A DNA stretch of 64,000 nucleotides from Spirochaeta africana DSM 8902 (GCF_000242595.2 NC_017098.1:1736001-1800000); one strand, 5' to 3'; positions 36,501 to 44,866 are shown, counted from the stretch's first letter. A program made the numbers and translations. The notes: a model not told the origin generated them from the sequence alone.

Positions 36501-37929
36501 GTACTACAGCCTGGAGCGAAAAACGCCGGGTTCCGGATGTGTTGAACAGCAGGTTGCCCCGCAGCCCGATCCCCCAGCCCAGATTGGGTGCCACCTCGAG
36601 TTCCAACCCGGAGATACTGCCGATAGATGTGTCGGGATCAGCATCACGCAGCTGTATTCTGCCATCACTGGAGGCAACATCCAGGCGCAGCTGGTGTATC
36701 AGCAGGTCACGATAACGCAGGTCCTGCACCAGCAGCTGACCATCCGCCAGCACATCCGGCTGCAGGGATACCCTTCCGGTATATCTGAACTGCCCCAGAC
36801 GGGTCCTGACAGTGCTGGCATACACCTGCAGTCTGTCCTGATTCCCGCGTGCAGAAATATCGGCCTGCACCGGACCCAGCCCTTGCAGATCGGTAAACAC
36901 TGCCTGCAAATCAAGATCATAACTAACCCGGCCTGCCGCCAGATCAAAGCTGAGATCGCCGCTGCCATGGTAGGTACCGTCACTGAGTTGATTCATCCAG
37001 GCCCAGTCGCCGCGAAAATGGATCAGGGTTCCCAGGCGATAGCCATCGGACTGCAGCGATAAATGGACCTGATCCGTAACCGGGGAGTATTCCAGCTGGA
37101 CCTCTATCGGATCGCGGGCTTCACGCCGCCAGATAGACACCTTATCCTCGAACAGCTGCAGACCGAACTCCTGATCAAGAATAAGAAAGCGATCGGTCTC
37201 CAGCAAATCGACCTCTACCATTGAATCGATACCGGAAAGATTGTCGGTTATACGCCCCTCGACAGCGACCTCCCCCTGGATTCCACCAAGTTGCGGAAAT
37301 CGGTCAGAAATCCCCTGGAACGCACCGGCCAGCACAAACTGCGGATCACTCTGCAGTGATCGCACGGTAGCACGTTGAACAGCGACATCACCGGTAAACG
37401 AATCGTCACTTACCTGGACATGCAGCCGGCGCGCCGAGAGAATCGCCGTATCAGCGAGTGAAGCCTGCCAGGTGCCGTTGGTTTCCCGCTGCAGCAGTTC
37501 CTGGATAAACGCCTGCAAGCCTGCAGGATCGCGGGTATCAAGGGTAAACCGGGCATCGAGCACCTGGATCCTGGTTATCCGCAGCTCGCCGCGCAGGAAT
37601 CCCCAGATACTGTAGCCAACCCGCAAGGTGCCGACCTCTGCCAGACTGCTAATGTGATCTGCATCGCGGTAGACCCGCAGATCCCGCACCGTAATCCCCT
37701 GAATGATATTGGGTCTGATATCGCGATACTCAAAAGGCCGGTTCAGCACCTCCTCGATGCCGGCGATGGTTGCAGCCTGCAGCCGCGCAACCCGCTGTGT
37801 CAGGACGGCATGCAGGCGCGGCACGCCCCACACCCCGACCAGTACCAGCAACAGCAGTGCCCCGACCAGTACCAGACGCGAGAGATGAGGATGCTTGGAT
37901 GTACGCAGGCATTTCGGTTGTTCCATCAT
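33598..37929 (-). CDS. tamB: TamB-like intermembrane transport protein
   Basis: A 1443-residue AsmA/TamB-family bridge protein: an N-terminal signal anchor (LVLVGALLLLVLVGVWGV, about 20-37), a very long beta-rich taco-fold region, and the C-terminal DUF490/TamB domain (PILRTFARTGETVRLQSSAQ ... QGGEIFYFQRSFYLREGAIL ... ILALLGQNVVGQRGTG). It ends in SFTWGFSY, an aromatic tail that could engage the BamA barrel downstream. TamB proteins are now thought to carry phospholipids from the inner to the outer membrane. Adjacent bamA here may serve as TamA too, since no separate tamA is seen. Start ATG 37929; a second ATG follows immediately. Confidence 0.9.
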   Translation of the reverse strand: MMEQPKCLRTSKHPHLSRLVLVGALLLLVLVGVWGVPRLHAVLTQRVARLQAATIAGIEEVLNRPFEYRDIRPNIIQGITVRDLRVYRDADHISSLAEVGTLRVGYSIWGFLRGELRITRIQVLDARFTLDTRDPAGLQAFIQELLQRETNGTWQASLADTAILSARRLHVQVSDDSFTGDVAVQRATVRSLQSDPQFVLAGAFQGISDRFPQLGGIQGEVAVEGRITDNLSGIDSMVEVDLLETDRFLILDQEFGLQLFEDKVSIWRREARDPIEVQLEYSPVTDQVHLSLQSDGYRLGTLIHFRGDWAWMNQLSDGTYHGSGDLSFDLAAGRVSYDLDLQAVFTDLQGLGPVQADISARGNQDRLQVYASTVRTRLGQFRYTGRVSLQPDVLADGQLLVQDLRYRDLLIHQLRLDVASSDGRIQLRDADPDTSIGSISGLELEVAPNLGWGIGLRGNLLFNTSGTRRFSLQAVVPPGEGLQRASFRYVLNGMPGHTAAQLVQQLADITISDSLQQYAEGIDFSSSGVIFFDADGFRLQSPFVRVTDYRTYGDQLQFSLAASPERIAVSNLSGTAAGQPVTGELAASRRADRTDLTADMTIRSYAYQLHGEVRDDYVRIEGTHGLQAEASLSPGGMLVQIAAEQMPIPLPEQTLRLDLDMVGSLRGRDDFSFRISRLIVEDIQAGPLRRVSLPGVVTQGSIRIPRAEVFTDVRQYRGALELDYQLGTRASLAQLAGQLALELQDGDQQEQYSAQIELASGLLSGEFQIDGLPIDDYLAPELQGTIQAAGSFGGSLQEPSAAGSIRLHEARYRTSPLLAAADFRITPREFSLQNLAGEFQGVFFDPAGLELDFTTREVSLDGQVRITDWIQNRIDLDLQINGTMGPDWLGDLLHSDTSLSSRVSVRSQAAGRVTTYRFTARGLGDLFRIEGGLDGSGFYFASDDTGGFEFDMYPPFPVRAEGFGQLRDGQLSLDIPTLALEIEDVADLLIFPDFALNQGRLQGSLRLTGAVRDPDFYGTLNLTDVRGDLSLSPAEISIPRSSLVFEERGIRLPPTRVYAGSTAASISGGVQLSRFVPDEYRIEIQTLPDNWFPVDYDFGVVSVDGIGALDILLAGNQNEVNITGNITARNTSIVILPAETAAEIDTEPGLNVVTDLTFRTARGVEFFWPNRQFPILRTFARTGETVRLQSSAQDMFLALTGSVAIQGGEIFYFQRSFYLREGAILFDESAESFDPRVSLRAEIREVREDGPVTISLVADQNPLSQFAPRFTSSPTMPETEILALLGQNVVGQRGTGLDDDSGSAFTLNFLDTVGQLAVSRTVESRVRDALQLDMFSIRTPIIQNIGTPLDTPSPSLGQYLDNTSVFLGRYIGNDIFGELLVQLRAQDPFSDEPRNLTGLEIDSEISLDFDTPYFNLEWSFSPQNWEQLFIPDNTFSFTWGFSY

Positions 37930-37982
37930 CGGCTTGTCGCGTATACTGTATCATACTCTGATAGCAGACAAAAGGTGAAACG

Positions 37983-38642
37983 ATGCATACAGAACATGAC
38001 ACAGCCACAGGGTTTTCGGGCAGCCACCCGCGCTTTATCGTGCTCGAGGGAATTGACGGCGCCGGCACCACAACCCAGGCGCATCTGCTTGCCCGGGCGC
38101 TTGCCCAGGCCGGGGAGCAGGTCTATGCCACCTGTGAACCGACCGACGGCAGTATCGGCAGACTGATCCGGACCCTGCTCTCCGGCACGGAACAGGTCAC
38201 CCCCCATACCATGGCGCATCTGTTTGCGGCCGACCGCTGTGAGCATGTATATGCCCCTGAACATGGCATAGTCGCCAGGCTTGCGCGTGGCGACTGGGTG
38301 ATCAGTGATCGGTATGTCTTTTCCAGTCTGGCGTATCAGGGACCTGACGTGGGGTTTGAACGGGTCAGACAGCTGAACAGCGGCATCCCTCTGCCGCGCT
38401 GGGTTTTTCATCTCTCCCTCTCCGGGAAGCTTGCTATGAGCCGTCTTTCCGGAAGATCGACCCTTGATATATATGAGAACACCGCTTTCCAGGACAAGGT
38501 TTCACATGCCTACAGCACGGCCTACCAGCAGTTTCCGCAGGAAGACACCACATGGCAGGTGCTGGATGCAACCGACAGTGTAGATAAAATTCACCGAAGC
38601 ATCTGTAATTCCCTGGAGATTCCGCCGATAAACACAGGGTGA
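37983..38642 (+). CDS. tmk: Thymidylate kinase with a Lys-less P-loop
   Basis: Phosphorylates dTMP to dTDP. The 219-residue protein has the N-terminal VLEGIDGAGTTTQAH P-loop (about 20-34), where the usual GKS/T lysine is Thr. The DRYVFSSLAYQG motif (about 102-113, dTMP site), PLPRWVFHLSLS and a LID region with GRSTLDIYENTAFQ are also present. AAGGTGA lies 5-10 nt before the ATG. It is divergent from tamB, and its TGA overlaps the GTG start of the next gene (GTGA). The fold is clear; activity with the altered P-loop is assumed. Confidence 0.93.
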   Translation: MHTEHDTATGFSGSHPRFIVLEGIDGAGTTTQAHLLARALAQAGEQVYATCEPTDGSIGRLIRTLLSGTEQVTPHTMAHLFAADRCEHVYAPEHGIVARLARGDWVISDRYVFSSLAYQGPDVGFERVRQLNSGIPLPRWVFHLSLSGKLAMSRLSGRSTLDIYENTAFQDKVSHAYSTAYQQFPQEDTTWQVLDATDSVDKIHRSICNSLEIPPINTG

Positions 38643-39265
38643 AGCCACATCGACGCACCACCATCCTGACGCTCGTTCTGATTATGCTGATCGGTTCACT
38701 GCTGCCCGAGCGGGCCTTTGCCTATCGGATAATCTACAAAGAGCAGCTGTATCGGCTGTATCACCAGCACCTGTACCAGTACCCCGAGCGTATCGCCGAG
38801 AACATCCACTGGCTTGAACAGGCCCTGCGCGCAGACTTTGTCAATCCGCTTAATGCGTTGGCGGTTATTCGCACTGAAACAGAGTGGGAGCGTTACCGGC
38901 ATCTGTTTACCCTGCACCTGAATCTGAAGCTGATCGAGCAGTATCTTGCCTGGGGCAACCGCTTTAACAAGCGGGAGGCCTATTTCTTTAATGCCCCGTT
39001 CCGTCGCCAGAACCTGGAGAGCCTGGAGACTGCGGAAACCCTGTTCCGGTACGCGCTTGTCTACTGGGAGGAAGCGCTGGAGCAGGTTGCCATAATCGAC
39101 AACCTGCCGCGCTGGATTCACCTGGAAGAGATCCAACGGTGGGAGGATGACTACCATCGCATCGCCACCGGTGACCTGGATTACGGGGCCATCATCGGCC
39201 GCCATCTGGATCGTCTTGAGCGGGTCAGGGCTGATTTTGAAGCAATGGACGAGACCACCTATTGA
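38639..39265 (+). CDS. Small exported helical protein of unknown function
   Basis: A 208-residue protein not recognised at family level. It begins with a signal peptide or anchor (TILTLVLIMLIGSLLPERAFA, positions about 8-28; cleavage after AFA likely). Mostly helical, Trp/Tyr/Arg-rich sequence follows (YRIIYKEQLYRLYHQHLYQY, WEEALEQVAIIDNLPRWIHL) with no Cys. The GTG start overlaps the tmk stop, so it depends on tmk translation. The 3' end overlaps the convergent queA by 41 bp. It looks like a spirochaete-specific periplasmic protein. Confidence 0.7.
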   Translation: MKPHRRTTILTLVLIMLIGSLLPERAFAYRIIYKEQLYRLYHQHLYQYPERIAENIHWLEQALRADFVNPLNALAVIRTETEWERYRHLFTLHLNLKLIEQYLAWGNRFNKREAYFFNAPFRRQNLESLETAETLFRYALVYWEEALEQVAIIDNLPRWIHLEEIQRWEDDYHRIATGDLDYGAIIGRHLDRLERVRADFEAMDETTY

Positions 39266-40337
39266 TCAGCATCGCATCACCGTACGAAAAAAAGCGGTAG
39301 CGTAGCTGCACTGCCTCCTGATACGCCGCCAGGATGCGTTCCTTGCCGGCAAAGGCTGACACCAGCATCAACAGGGTGGATTCCGGGGTGTGAAAATTGG
39401 TAAACAGCATGTCGACCGCCCGAAACCGGTAGCCCGGGTAGATGAAGATATCAGTGCTTTGCGCCCCGGTTGCCAGGGTGTTGTCATCCTGCCATGAGCT
39501 TTCCAGGGCCCGCACACTGGTGGTGCCTACCGCCAGTACCGGGCGTCCCGCTGCCCTGGCCTGCTCCACAGCCCGGGCAGTCTCCTTGCTGATGGTGTAT
39601 TCCTCGCGGTGCATGGCATGGTCGGTAATCCGTTCGGCGCGAACCGGCAGAAAGGTTCCCAACCCGACGTGCAGGGTGATACTGCACAGCTGAATCCCTT
39701 TTTCCCTGATGCGCGACAGAATCTCCGGGGTAAAATGAAGCCCGGCCGTCGGCGCCGCGACCGATCCGGTGGTTTCGGCATACACCGTCTGGTAGCGGTC
39801 CAGATCGATATCCTGATGCATGCGGCGGATGTAGGGCGGCAGCGGCACCCGGCCATACTGCTGCAGGTAGTCATCGTCGATGCCTGGCTGAATGGTAACC
39901 AGCCAGCTGTCGCTGTCCTGCCGTTCCCGTATCTCCAGCTGTCGGTCGCCGGGCAACCCGAGGATTTCTCCCGGGCGTCGACGCTTGGCCTTGCTCAGCA
40001 TGACCTCCCAGGCTCCGTCGCAGCCACCTTTCCCTGTTTCATGGATATGCCGCAGCAGCAGCACCTCCACGGTGCCCCCGTTGCGGGTTGTCGCTTCCAG
40101 CCGGGCACGGCGTACGCGGCTGTTGTTTACTACCATTACCGTATTGGCCGGCAACAGATCCACGATGTCCGCAACCATGCGGTGGTACCGGTTGGCGCCT
40201 GATGCGGTGCTCGCGGCTGTCTCTGCACCGGATTCCGGTGCATCCAGCACCATCATTCGACTGGCACCCCGCTCCTCGGTGGGCAGCTGTGCAATCAGTT
40301 CTTCGGGAAGTTCAAAAGAGAAATCTTTGGTCAGCAT
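39225..40337 (-). CDS. queA: QueA, SAM:tRNA ribosyltransferase-isomerase
   Basis: Builds epoxyqueuosine on preQ1-tRNA using the ribosyl group of SAM, following Tgt (13365). The 370-residue sequence opens with the standard FSFELPEELIAQLPTEERGASR. It contains VVNNSRVRRARLEA, PGDRQLEIRE, the GSVAAPTAGLHFTPEIL box (about 185-200), HVGLGTFLPVRAERITDH and the C-terminal TNFHTPESTLLMLVSAFAG. It overlaps ruvB by 26 bp at its start, so it is probably the last gene of the yebC-ruvCAB operon. Confidence 0.96.
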   Translation of the reverse strand: MLTKDFSFELPEELIAQLPTEERGASRMMVLDAPESGAETAASTASGANRYHRMVADIVDLLPANTVMVVNNSRVRRARLEATTRNGGTVEVLLLRHIHETGKGGCDGAWEVMLSKAKRRRPGEILGLPGDRQLEIRERQDSDSWLVTIQPGIDDDYLQQYGRVPLPPYIRRMHQDIDLDRYQTVYAETTGSVAAPTAGLHFTPEILSRIREKGIQLCSITLHVGLGTFLPVRAERITDHAMHREEYTISKETARAVEQARAAGRPVLAVGTTSVRALESSWQDDNTLATGAQSTDIFIYPGYRFRAVDMLFTNFHTPESTLLMLVSAFAGKERILAAYQEAVQLRYRFFSYGDAMLINRWSRPLLQNQP

Positions 40338-41328
40338 CTGATGGTGCCTCCATCTGCAAGTGCTCGTATGCCAGATTGGTAACGGTTCGCCCTCGCGGGG
40401 TACGCTGAATAAAACCGCGCTGAATCAGATAGGGTTCATAAAAATCTTCCAGGGTATCAACCGACTCACCGATCGAAATGGCCAGGGTCTCCGCTCCCAC
40501 CGGTCCGCCGTTATAGTTGCGAATTATAGTCTGCAGTATCTCCCGGTCGTGGCGTTCCAGCCCCTGGGAATCAATCTCCAGACGCTGCATACCATGCCGA
40601 ACAGTGTCCACGGTAATCCGCCCGTCGCCGAGCACCTGTGCGAAGTCGCGCATCCGCCGGAGAATCCGGTTTGCCACACGCGGTGTCCCGCGAGAACACT
40701 GTGCCAGCAGCGGCAGGGCATCGTCACTGACCTCTATATCCATCAGACTGGCGGATCTGCGCAGAATAAGGATTATCTCGTCATCGCTGTAGAGATTCAA
40801 TCTGACCGATATACCAAAGCGACTGTGCATCGGAGACGACACCGAACCGGCCTTGGTGGTAGCCCCGACCAGGGTAAACCGGGCGACGGGGATACGCACC
40901 GAGCGGGCCGATGGCCCCTGCCCGATTACCCAGTCCAGCTCAAAGTCCTCCATGGCGGTATACAGCATCTCCTCAAGAACCGGTCGCAGGCGGTGGATCT
41001 CGTCGATAAAGAACACGCTGCCGGGACTCAGGGTGGTAAGAATCCCGGCCAGGTCTTTGGGCTTCTCCAGCGCTGGTGCACTGGTAACCCTGAACTCGGT
41101 TTCCATTTCATGTGCCATAATCCCGGCCAGGGTTGTCTTGCCAAGCCCGGGAGGGCCGTTCAGAAAGACATGATCCAGCGCCTCGGCGCGGCTGCGGGCG
41201 GCCTGAATGAATACCGACAGGTTGGAGGTTACGGTGTCCTGTCCCAGAAACTCCTGCAGCGACAGCGGGCGCAGGCGTATTTCCTGGTCATCATCAACGG
41301 AGTATTCCGGATGCAGCTCGGAATCCAT
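40312..41328 (-). CDS. ruvB: RuvB Holliday-junction helicase
   Basis: Hexameric AAA+ motor for branch migration with RuvA. The 338-residue protein has LRPLSLQEFLGQDTV at the N-terminus, Walker A NGPPGLGKTTLAG (about 57-69), Walker B FFIDEIHRL, sensor 1 LVGATTKAGSVSSPMHSRFG, and the winged-helix C-domain (YNGGPVGAETLAISIGES, YLIQRGFIQRTPRGR). It is 3 bp after ruvA. Confidence 0.97.
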   Translation of the reverse strand: MDSELHPEYSVDDDQEIRLRPLSLQEFLGQDTVTSNLSVFIQAARSRAEALDHVFLNGPPGLGKTTLAGIMAHEMETEFRVTSAPALEKPKDLAGILTTLSPGSVFFIDEIHRLRPVLEEMLYTAMEDFELDWVIGQGPSARSVRIPVARFTLVGATTKAGSVSSPMHSRFGISVRLNLYSDDEIILILRRSASLMDIEVSDDALPLLAQCSRGTPRVANRILRRMRDFAQVLGDGRITVDTVRHGMQRLEIDSQGLERHDREILQTIIRNYNGGPVGAETLAISIGESVDTLEDFYEPYLIQRGFIQRTPRGRTVTNLAYEHLQMEAPSDADQRFLF

Positions 41329-41331
41329 GCG

Positions 41332-41943
41332 CTACCCTCCCTGCTCGCGGGTCGACAGCTCCAGCAGTGCGGTGCGGAAGATGTTCTGCTCCCGCACCCG
41401 GGGCGAGCTCTCCGCCCCTGCCGGACCGGCAGCACAGGTAGCAACAGTCTTGCGCACCGCAGCCTTGTCGAACCCCATACTCACCAGTGACTCGATGATC
41501 TCGGAGAAATCGTCACCGCGTTCGGCAGCATCCGGTTCGGTTACCAGCTCACCCTGCAGTGCCAGCACCATCTTCTGGGCAGTTTTTTTACCGATACCGG
41601 GAATCCGCCCCAGGGACTCGATATCAGCTCCCTCGATAAACCTGGCCAGGTCAGTCGGCGGGCTGAAGGACAGAATTCTGATAGCCTGCTTGGCACCGAT
41701 GCCGGAAACCCCGATAAGGGCACGAAACAGTTCGCGCTCCTTGCGATCGGAAAACCCGAACAGCTTGAGATCGTCCTCGCGCACAATCAGGTGGGTGTGC
41801 AGCCGCACCTCCTGCCCGGTTCTGGCAGCCATATCACGTATGGTACGAGTGCTGGCAAGGATCTCCCACTCCACCGGTCCGCACTGCAGATGAATCCCGT
41901 GAACCGCAGTGGCGCTGATTTTTCCGCTCAGACTTTCTATCAT
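41332..41943 (-). CDS. ruvA: RuvA Holliday-junction DNA-binding subunit
   Basis: Tetramer that holds the four-way junction for RuvB. From ATG 41943 the product is 203 residues: an OB-fold (MIESLSGKISATAVHGIHLQ), two helix-hairpin-helix motifs (IGVSGIGAKQAIRIL; LGRIPGIGKKTAQKMVLAL) and the C-terminal RuvB-binding domain (EIIESLVSMGFDKAAV). The frame is open upstream to 41997 but the ATG at 41943 has GGGAGGG 9 nt upstream and begins the OB-fold correctly. Its ATGA overlaps the ruvC stop. Confidence 0.96.
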   Translation of the reverse strand: MIESLSGKISATAVHGIHLQCGPVEWEILASTRTIRDMAARTGQEVRLHTHLIVREDDLKLFGFSDRKERELFRALIGVSGIGAKQAIRILSFSPPTDLARFIEGADIESLGRIPGIGKKTAQKMVLALQGELVTEPDAAERGDDFSEIIESLVSMGFDKAAVRKTVATCAAGPAGAESSPRVREQNIFRTALLELSTREQGG

Positions 41944-42446
41944 ACCACACTCCCTCCCGGCAGCCGCTGCATAAAACCGGCAGTATTCGCGTGACATACC
42001 GCCGCAGCCAGGGCATCGGCCGCATGGTCGGACGCGGGGATATCGCTCAGCCCCAGCACCACCCGAACCATGTGCTGTACCTGCTGCTTGTCTGCCCGGC
42101 CGTAACCGACCAGCGCCTGCTTGATAGCCTGGGGGGTGTACTCGGCGGTTTCCACCCCTTGATGCTGAAGTGCCAGCAGGATAACCCCGCGCGCCTGCGC
42201 TACCGGCAGGGCGCTGCTGGCGTTGCGGGAAAAATACAGGGTCTCGATTCCGGCACCCTCGGGGCGGTATTCCCGGATCACTGCAATCACCCCGGTGTAG
42301 ATATCGGACAACCGGGGACCGGCAGCCGCTGAGCTGGCAGTCCTGATAGTCTGATGGTGCAGATGACGGTAACTTGATCCCTCCACACCAATAACACCGA
42401 TGCCTGTTTCAGCCAGTCCTGGATCAATCCCTATGATGCGTCGCAT
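41940..42446 (-). CDS. ruvC: RuvC Holliday-junction resolvase
   Basis: Cuts Holliday junctions symmetrically. In the 168-residue RNase H-fold protein the catalytic acids are visible in IGIDPGLAETG (first Asp), AGIETLYF (Glu near 67) and DHAADALAAA (two Asp near 140). QALVGYGRADKQQVQHMV is a typical segment. Overlaps ruvA by 4 nt and lies 9 bp downstream of yebC, the common yebC-ruvC-ruvA-ruvB order. Confidence 0.96.
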   Translation of the reverse strand: MRRIIGIDPGLAETGIGVIGVEGSSYRHLHHQTIRTASSAAAGPRLSDIYTGVIAVIREYRPEGAGIETLYFSRNASSALPVAQARGVILLALQHQGVETAEYTPQAIKQALVGYGRADKQQVQHMVRVVLGLSDIPASDHAADALAAAVCHANTAGFMQRLPGGSVV

Positions 42447-42455
42447 AGCATCGGT

Positions 42456-43199
42456 CTATTGGTCAAAATCAAAATCATCCGGTATCTCGAGGTTGGAAGA
42501 CACACTCTGAACATCGTCATGATCATCCAGGGCATCCAGCATCTTCAGCACCTTGCGGGTTCCGTCTGCATCAAGTTCAATGTTGGTATCTGCAACCAGT
42601 GCTACCTCTGCGTTCTCGTGCACGAAACCGGCAGCTTCCATGGCCTCGACCACCGCATCAAAGTCCTCCGGGGCGGTCTCCACCTCGATCGTGTCTCCCG
42701 ATACCGCGACATCGGCAGCACCCGCCTCCAGTGCCGGTTCCAGGATCTGATCCTCGGTATATTTTCCGGTACTGTAGGCCAGTATCCCCTTTTTGTTAAA
42801 GAGGTACGACACACATCCGCTTTCCCCCAGGTTGCCGCCGGCCTTGTTGAAGATACTGCGGACATCGGCAGCGGTGCGGTTCTTGTTGTCGGTAAGGCAG
42901 TCTACCAGGATAGCAACACCGCCGGGACCGTACCCCTCGTACATCATCTCGGTGTAGTCTACACCCTCAAGATCGCCAGTCCCCTTCTTGATAGCCCGTT
43001 CTACATTGTCTTTGGGCATATTCTCCGCGCGAGCCTTGTTGATGGCGGTACGCAGACGGGGATTGGAATCGGGATCGCCGCCGCCCAGTCGAGCTGCAAC
43101 GGTTATCTCTTTGATCAGTTTGGAAAAAATCTTGCCTCGTTTGGCATCCAGGGCACCTTTTTTATGGCGAATGGTTGCCCACTTGCTATGGCCGGACAT
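42456..43199 (-). CDS. yebC: YebC/PmpR-family protein
   Basis: A 247-residue member of the YebC/TACO1 family, recently linked to relief of ribosome stalling on proline stretches and earlier described as a transcription regulator. The N-terminus [20 protein letters not shown], the [20 protein letters not shown] segment and [19 protein letters not shown] are diagnostic. ATG 43199 is preceded by AAGGAGA. First gene of the resolvasome operon after the signal peptidase pair. Confidence 0.96.
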   Translation of the reverse strand: MSGHSKWATIRHKKGALDAKRGKIFSKLIKEITVAARLGGGDPDSNPRLRTAINKARAENMPKDNVERAIKKGTGDLEGVDYTEMMYEGYGPGGVAILVDCLTDNKNRTAADVRSIFNKAGGNLGESGCVSYLFNKKGILAYSTGKYTEDQILEPALEAGAADVAVSGDTIEVETAPEDFDAVVEAMEAAGFVHENAEVALVADTNIELDADGTRKVLKMLDALDDHDDVQSVSSNLEIPDDFDFDQ

Positions 43200-43235
43200 G
43201 CGGTCTCCTTGCGGTGTAAGAGTGAAAAAAGGCTA

Positions 43236-43859
43236 TCATGGTGCGATTCCGGGTGTCAATCTTTCGATCCGATCCGGCGGCCAGATACGCCAGCGTACCG
43301 TTCCCCGCACCCGCTCCAGATCTACCGGGCCGTAATGTCGGGAGTCAAGATAGCCGCCACCGCTGCTGACAGCAACGGAATCATCCGGCACGGTGAACCC
43401 GGCCCAGTCTGGTGCAAGCGGAAACCCCGAGGGCGGCTCCGCATGGCCATCGTCAGGAAAGTCCCGGCTGGCCACATGCTGTCCGGCAACTGCCGCAACC
43501 CGACGCAGCACCGGCAGGTGACGGTACGCTGGATACGGGGTGCGTCCGAACAGACTGGCAGCAGGACGCTGCAGCAGGACACGAAGTCGGGAGGAAATGC
43601 GGTGCGGCTCGGTATATGGCGGAAACAGGAGGATAATCTGATCCGACACCACCTCCTGGTTGACCAGCGAAACCAGCACCACATCACCCCGCTGCAGCTG
43701 TGGGCTCAAGGCATTATCCGGCACGGTATAGGTGCGCAGTACAAAAAAATGGGTAATTGTAAACCCGAGCAGCAGCAGCAGGAGCGGTCGTACCGTCCGA
43801 GCAGCCAGCTGTCTCCAGCGATTGCGACGGTACGGATTGTAGCGAAAACCACCACGCAC
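43236..43859 (-). CDS. Signal peptidase I-like pseudoenzyme
   Basis: A 207-residue S26-family homologue with one N-terminal membrane helix (VRPLLLLLLGFTITHFFVL, about 23-41). Box B reads YTVPDNALSPQLQRGDVV: aligned with PSASMRPTLIEGD of the neighbour, the catalytic Ser is Ala. In box D, LRRVAAVAG replaces the neighbour's IKRAIGIGE, so the general-base Lys is Arg. Box E keeps YLDSRHYGPV. A normal peptidase would be inactive with either change, so this is likely a non-catalytic partner or regulator (inference). Its GTG overlaps the stop of the intact lepB gene by one base (TAGTG), so the two are translationally coupled. Confidence 0.85.
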   Translation of the reverse strand: MRGGFRYNPYRRNRWRQLAARTVRPLLLLLLGFTITHFFVLRTYTVPDNALSPQLQRGDVVLVSLVNQEVVSDQIILLFPPYTEPHRISSRLRVLLQRPAASLFGRTPYPAYRHLPVLRRVAAVAGQHVASRDFPDDGHAEPPSGFPLAPDWAGFTVPDDSVAVSSGGGYLDSRHYGPVDLERVRGTVRWRIWPPDRIERLTPGIAP

Positions 43860-44836
43860 TACTGGATTCCTCCCCAGCGCCGCGCCGGCCAGTAGATAAA
43901 CAGGGCTCGACCGAGGATGTCGTCCTCGTACACAAATCCGTAGTTGCGTCCGTCATGGGAGTTGTCGCGATTGTCCCCAAGGGTGAGCATGCCCCCGGGG
44001 GGCAGATACCAGCCCAGATCTGTTCTCTTGCGCTGTGCGCTGATACGCGGATCAGCGGGATTCATGGCGGACCGCTCCTCGATACGCAACTGATCCCGGG
44101 TATTGATGTCCGGCGGGTACTGCTGGGCGAAACTGGTTGCGAAGCTGCGATCCGCCTCGCTCAGCGGAATCCCGGCCTCGGAGCGGGAGATAATTGCCGC
44201 AAACCGGCGCATGTCGGCATAGGCCTCCGGCGGTACCAGGCGCTGAATCGGGCTGGCATCGGCAGACCCGAAGATCAGCTCCTCATCGGCATGCCATCTG
44301 GCTGCACCAGCCGGACGGATATAGATATCCCCATCGACCGATCGAATCCGATCCTCGCCGATACCAATCGCCCGCTTGATCAGCAGACTTGCTCTGGGGT
44401 TGCCCATCTCATCGCGATCTATATCCACCATTGACAGGGTCAGCATATGCAGAATCCGATGCACCAGACTGAACATGGTGCCCCGGGGGTGCTGGGTCGG
44501 ATTCTCCAGGATAACGACCTCCCCGCGCACGGGAGAAAAGAAACCTGGCAGCTTGAAAAAGCCAGGCAGCAGCTGCGGTCCATAGATCATCTTGTTAACA
44601 AATATCCGGTCACCCTCGATCAGGGTTGGCCGCATCGAGGCCGATGGTATCTGGTATGCCTGTACCAGATACTGATTGATCACCAGGACAATCAGAGCCG
44701 CCTGCAAAAAGGCCTCGATCCAGTCTCGCACCGGATGCTTGCGGGCATGCCGATCCTTGATACGCTGCTTTCGCTGCTTGCGTAGGGTAAGAAGATACTC
44801 GGTTTTCTGAACCAGGAGTTGCGCTGCATTTTTCAT
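43859..44836 (-). CDS. lepB: Signal peptidase I
   Basis: Cleaves signal peptides of exported proteins at the outer face of the inner membrane. One membrane helix (AFLQAALIVLVINQYLVQAY, about 45-64) precedes the Ser-Lys dyad: QIPSASMRPTLIEGDRIFV (Ser) and LLIKRAIGIGEDRI (Lys), then TLGDNRDNSHDGRNYGFV. The 325-residue length includes an insert between boxes D and E (about 190-275, rich in Arg/Ala/Glu), reminiscent of the larger E. coli enzyme. It is divergent from the PEGA/FGE gene and coupled to the pseudoenzyme downstream. Confidence 0.94.
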   Translation of the reverse strand: MKNAAQLLVQKTEYLLTLRKQRKQRIKDRHARKHPVRDWIEAFLQAALIVLVINQYLVQAYQIPSASMRPTLIEGDRIFVNKMIYGPQLLPGFFKLPGFFSPVRGEVVILENPTQHPRGTMFSLVHRILHMLTLSMVDIDRDEMGNPRASLLIKRAIGIGEDRIRSVDGDIYIRPAGAARWHADEELIFGSADASPIQRLVPPEAYADMRRFAAIISRSEAGIPLSEADRSFATSFAQQYPPDINTRDQLRIEERSAMNPADPRISAQRKRTDLGWYLPPGGMLTLGDNRDNSHDGRNYGFVYEDDILGRALFIYWPARRWGGIQ

Positions 44837-44866
44837 TAGCGGAACAATACCACACAGATTAATTCA

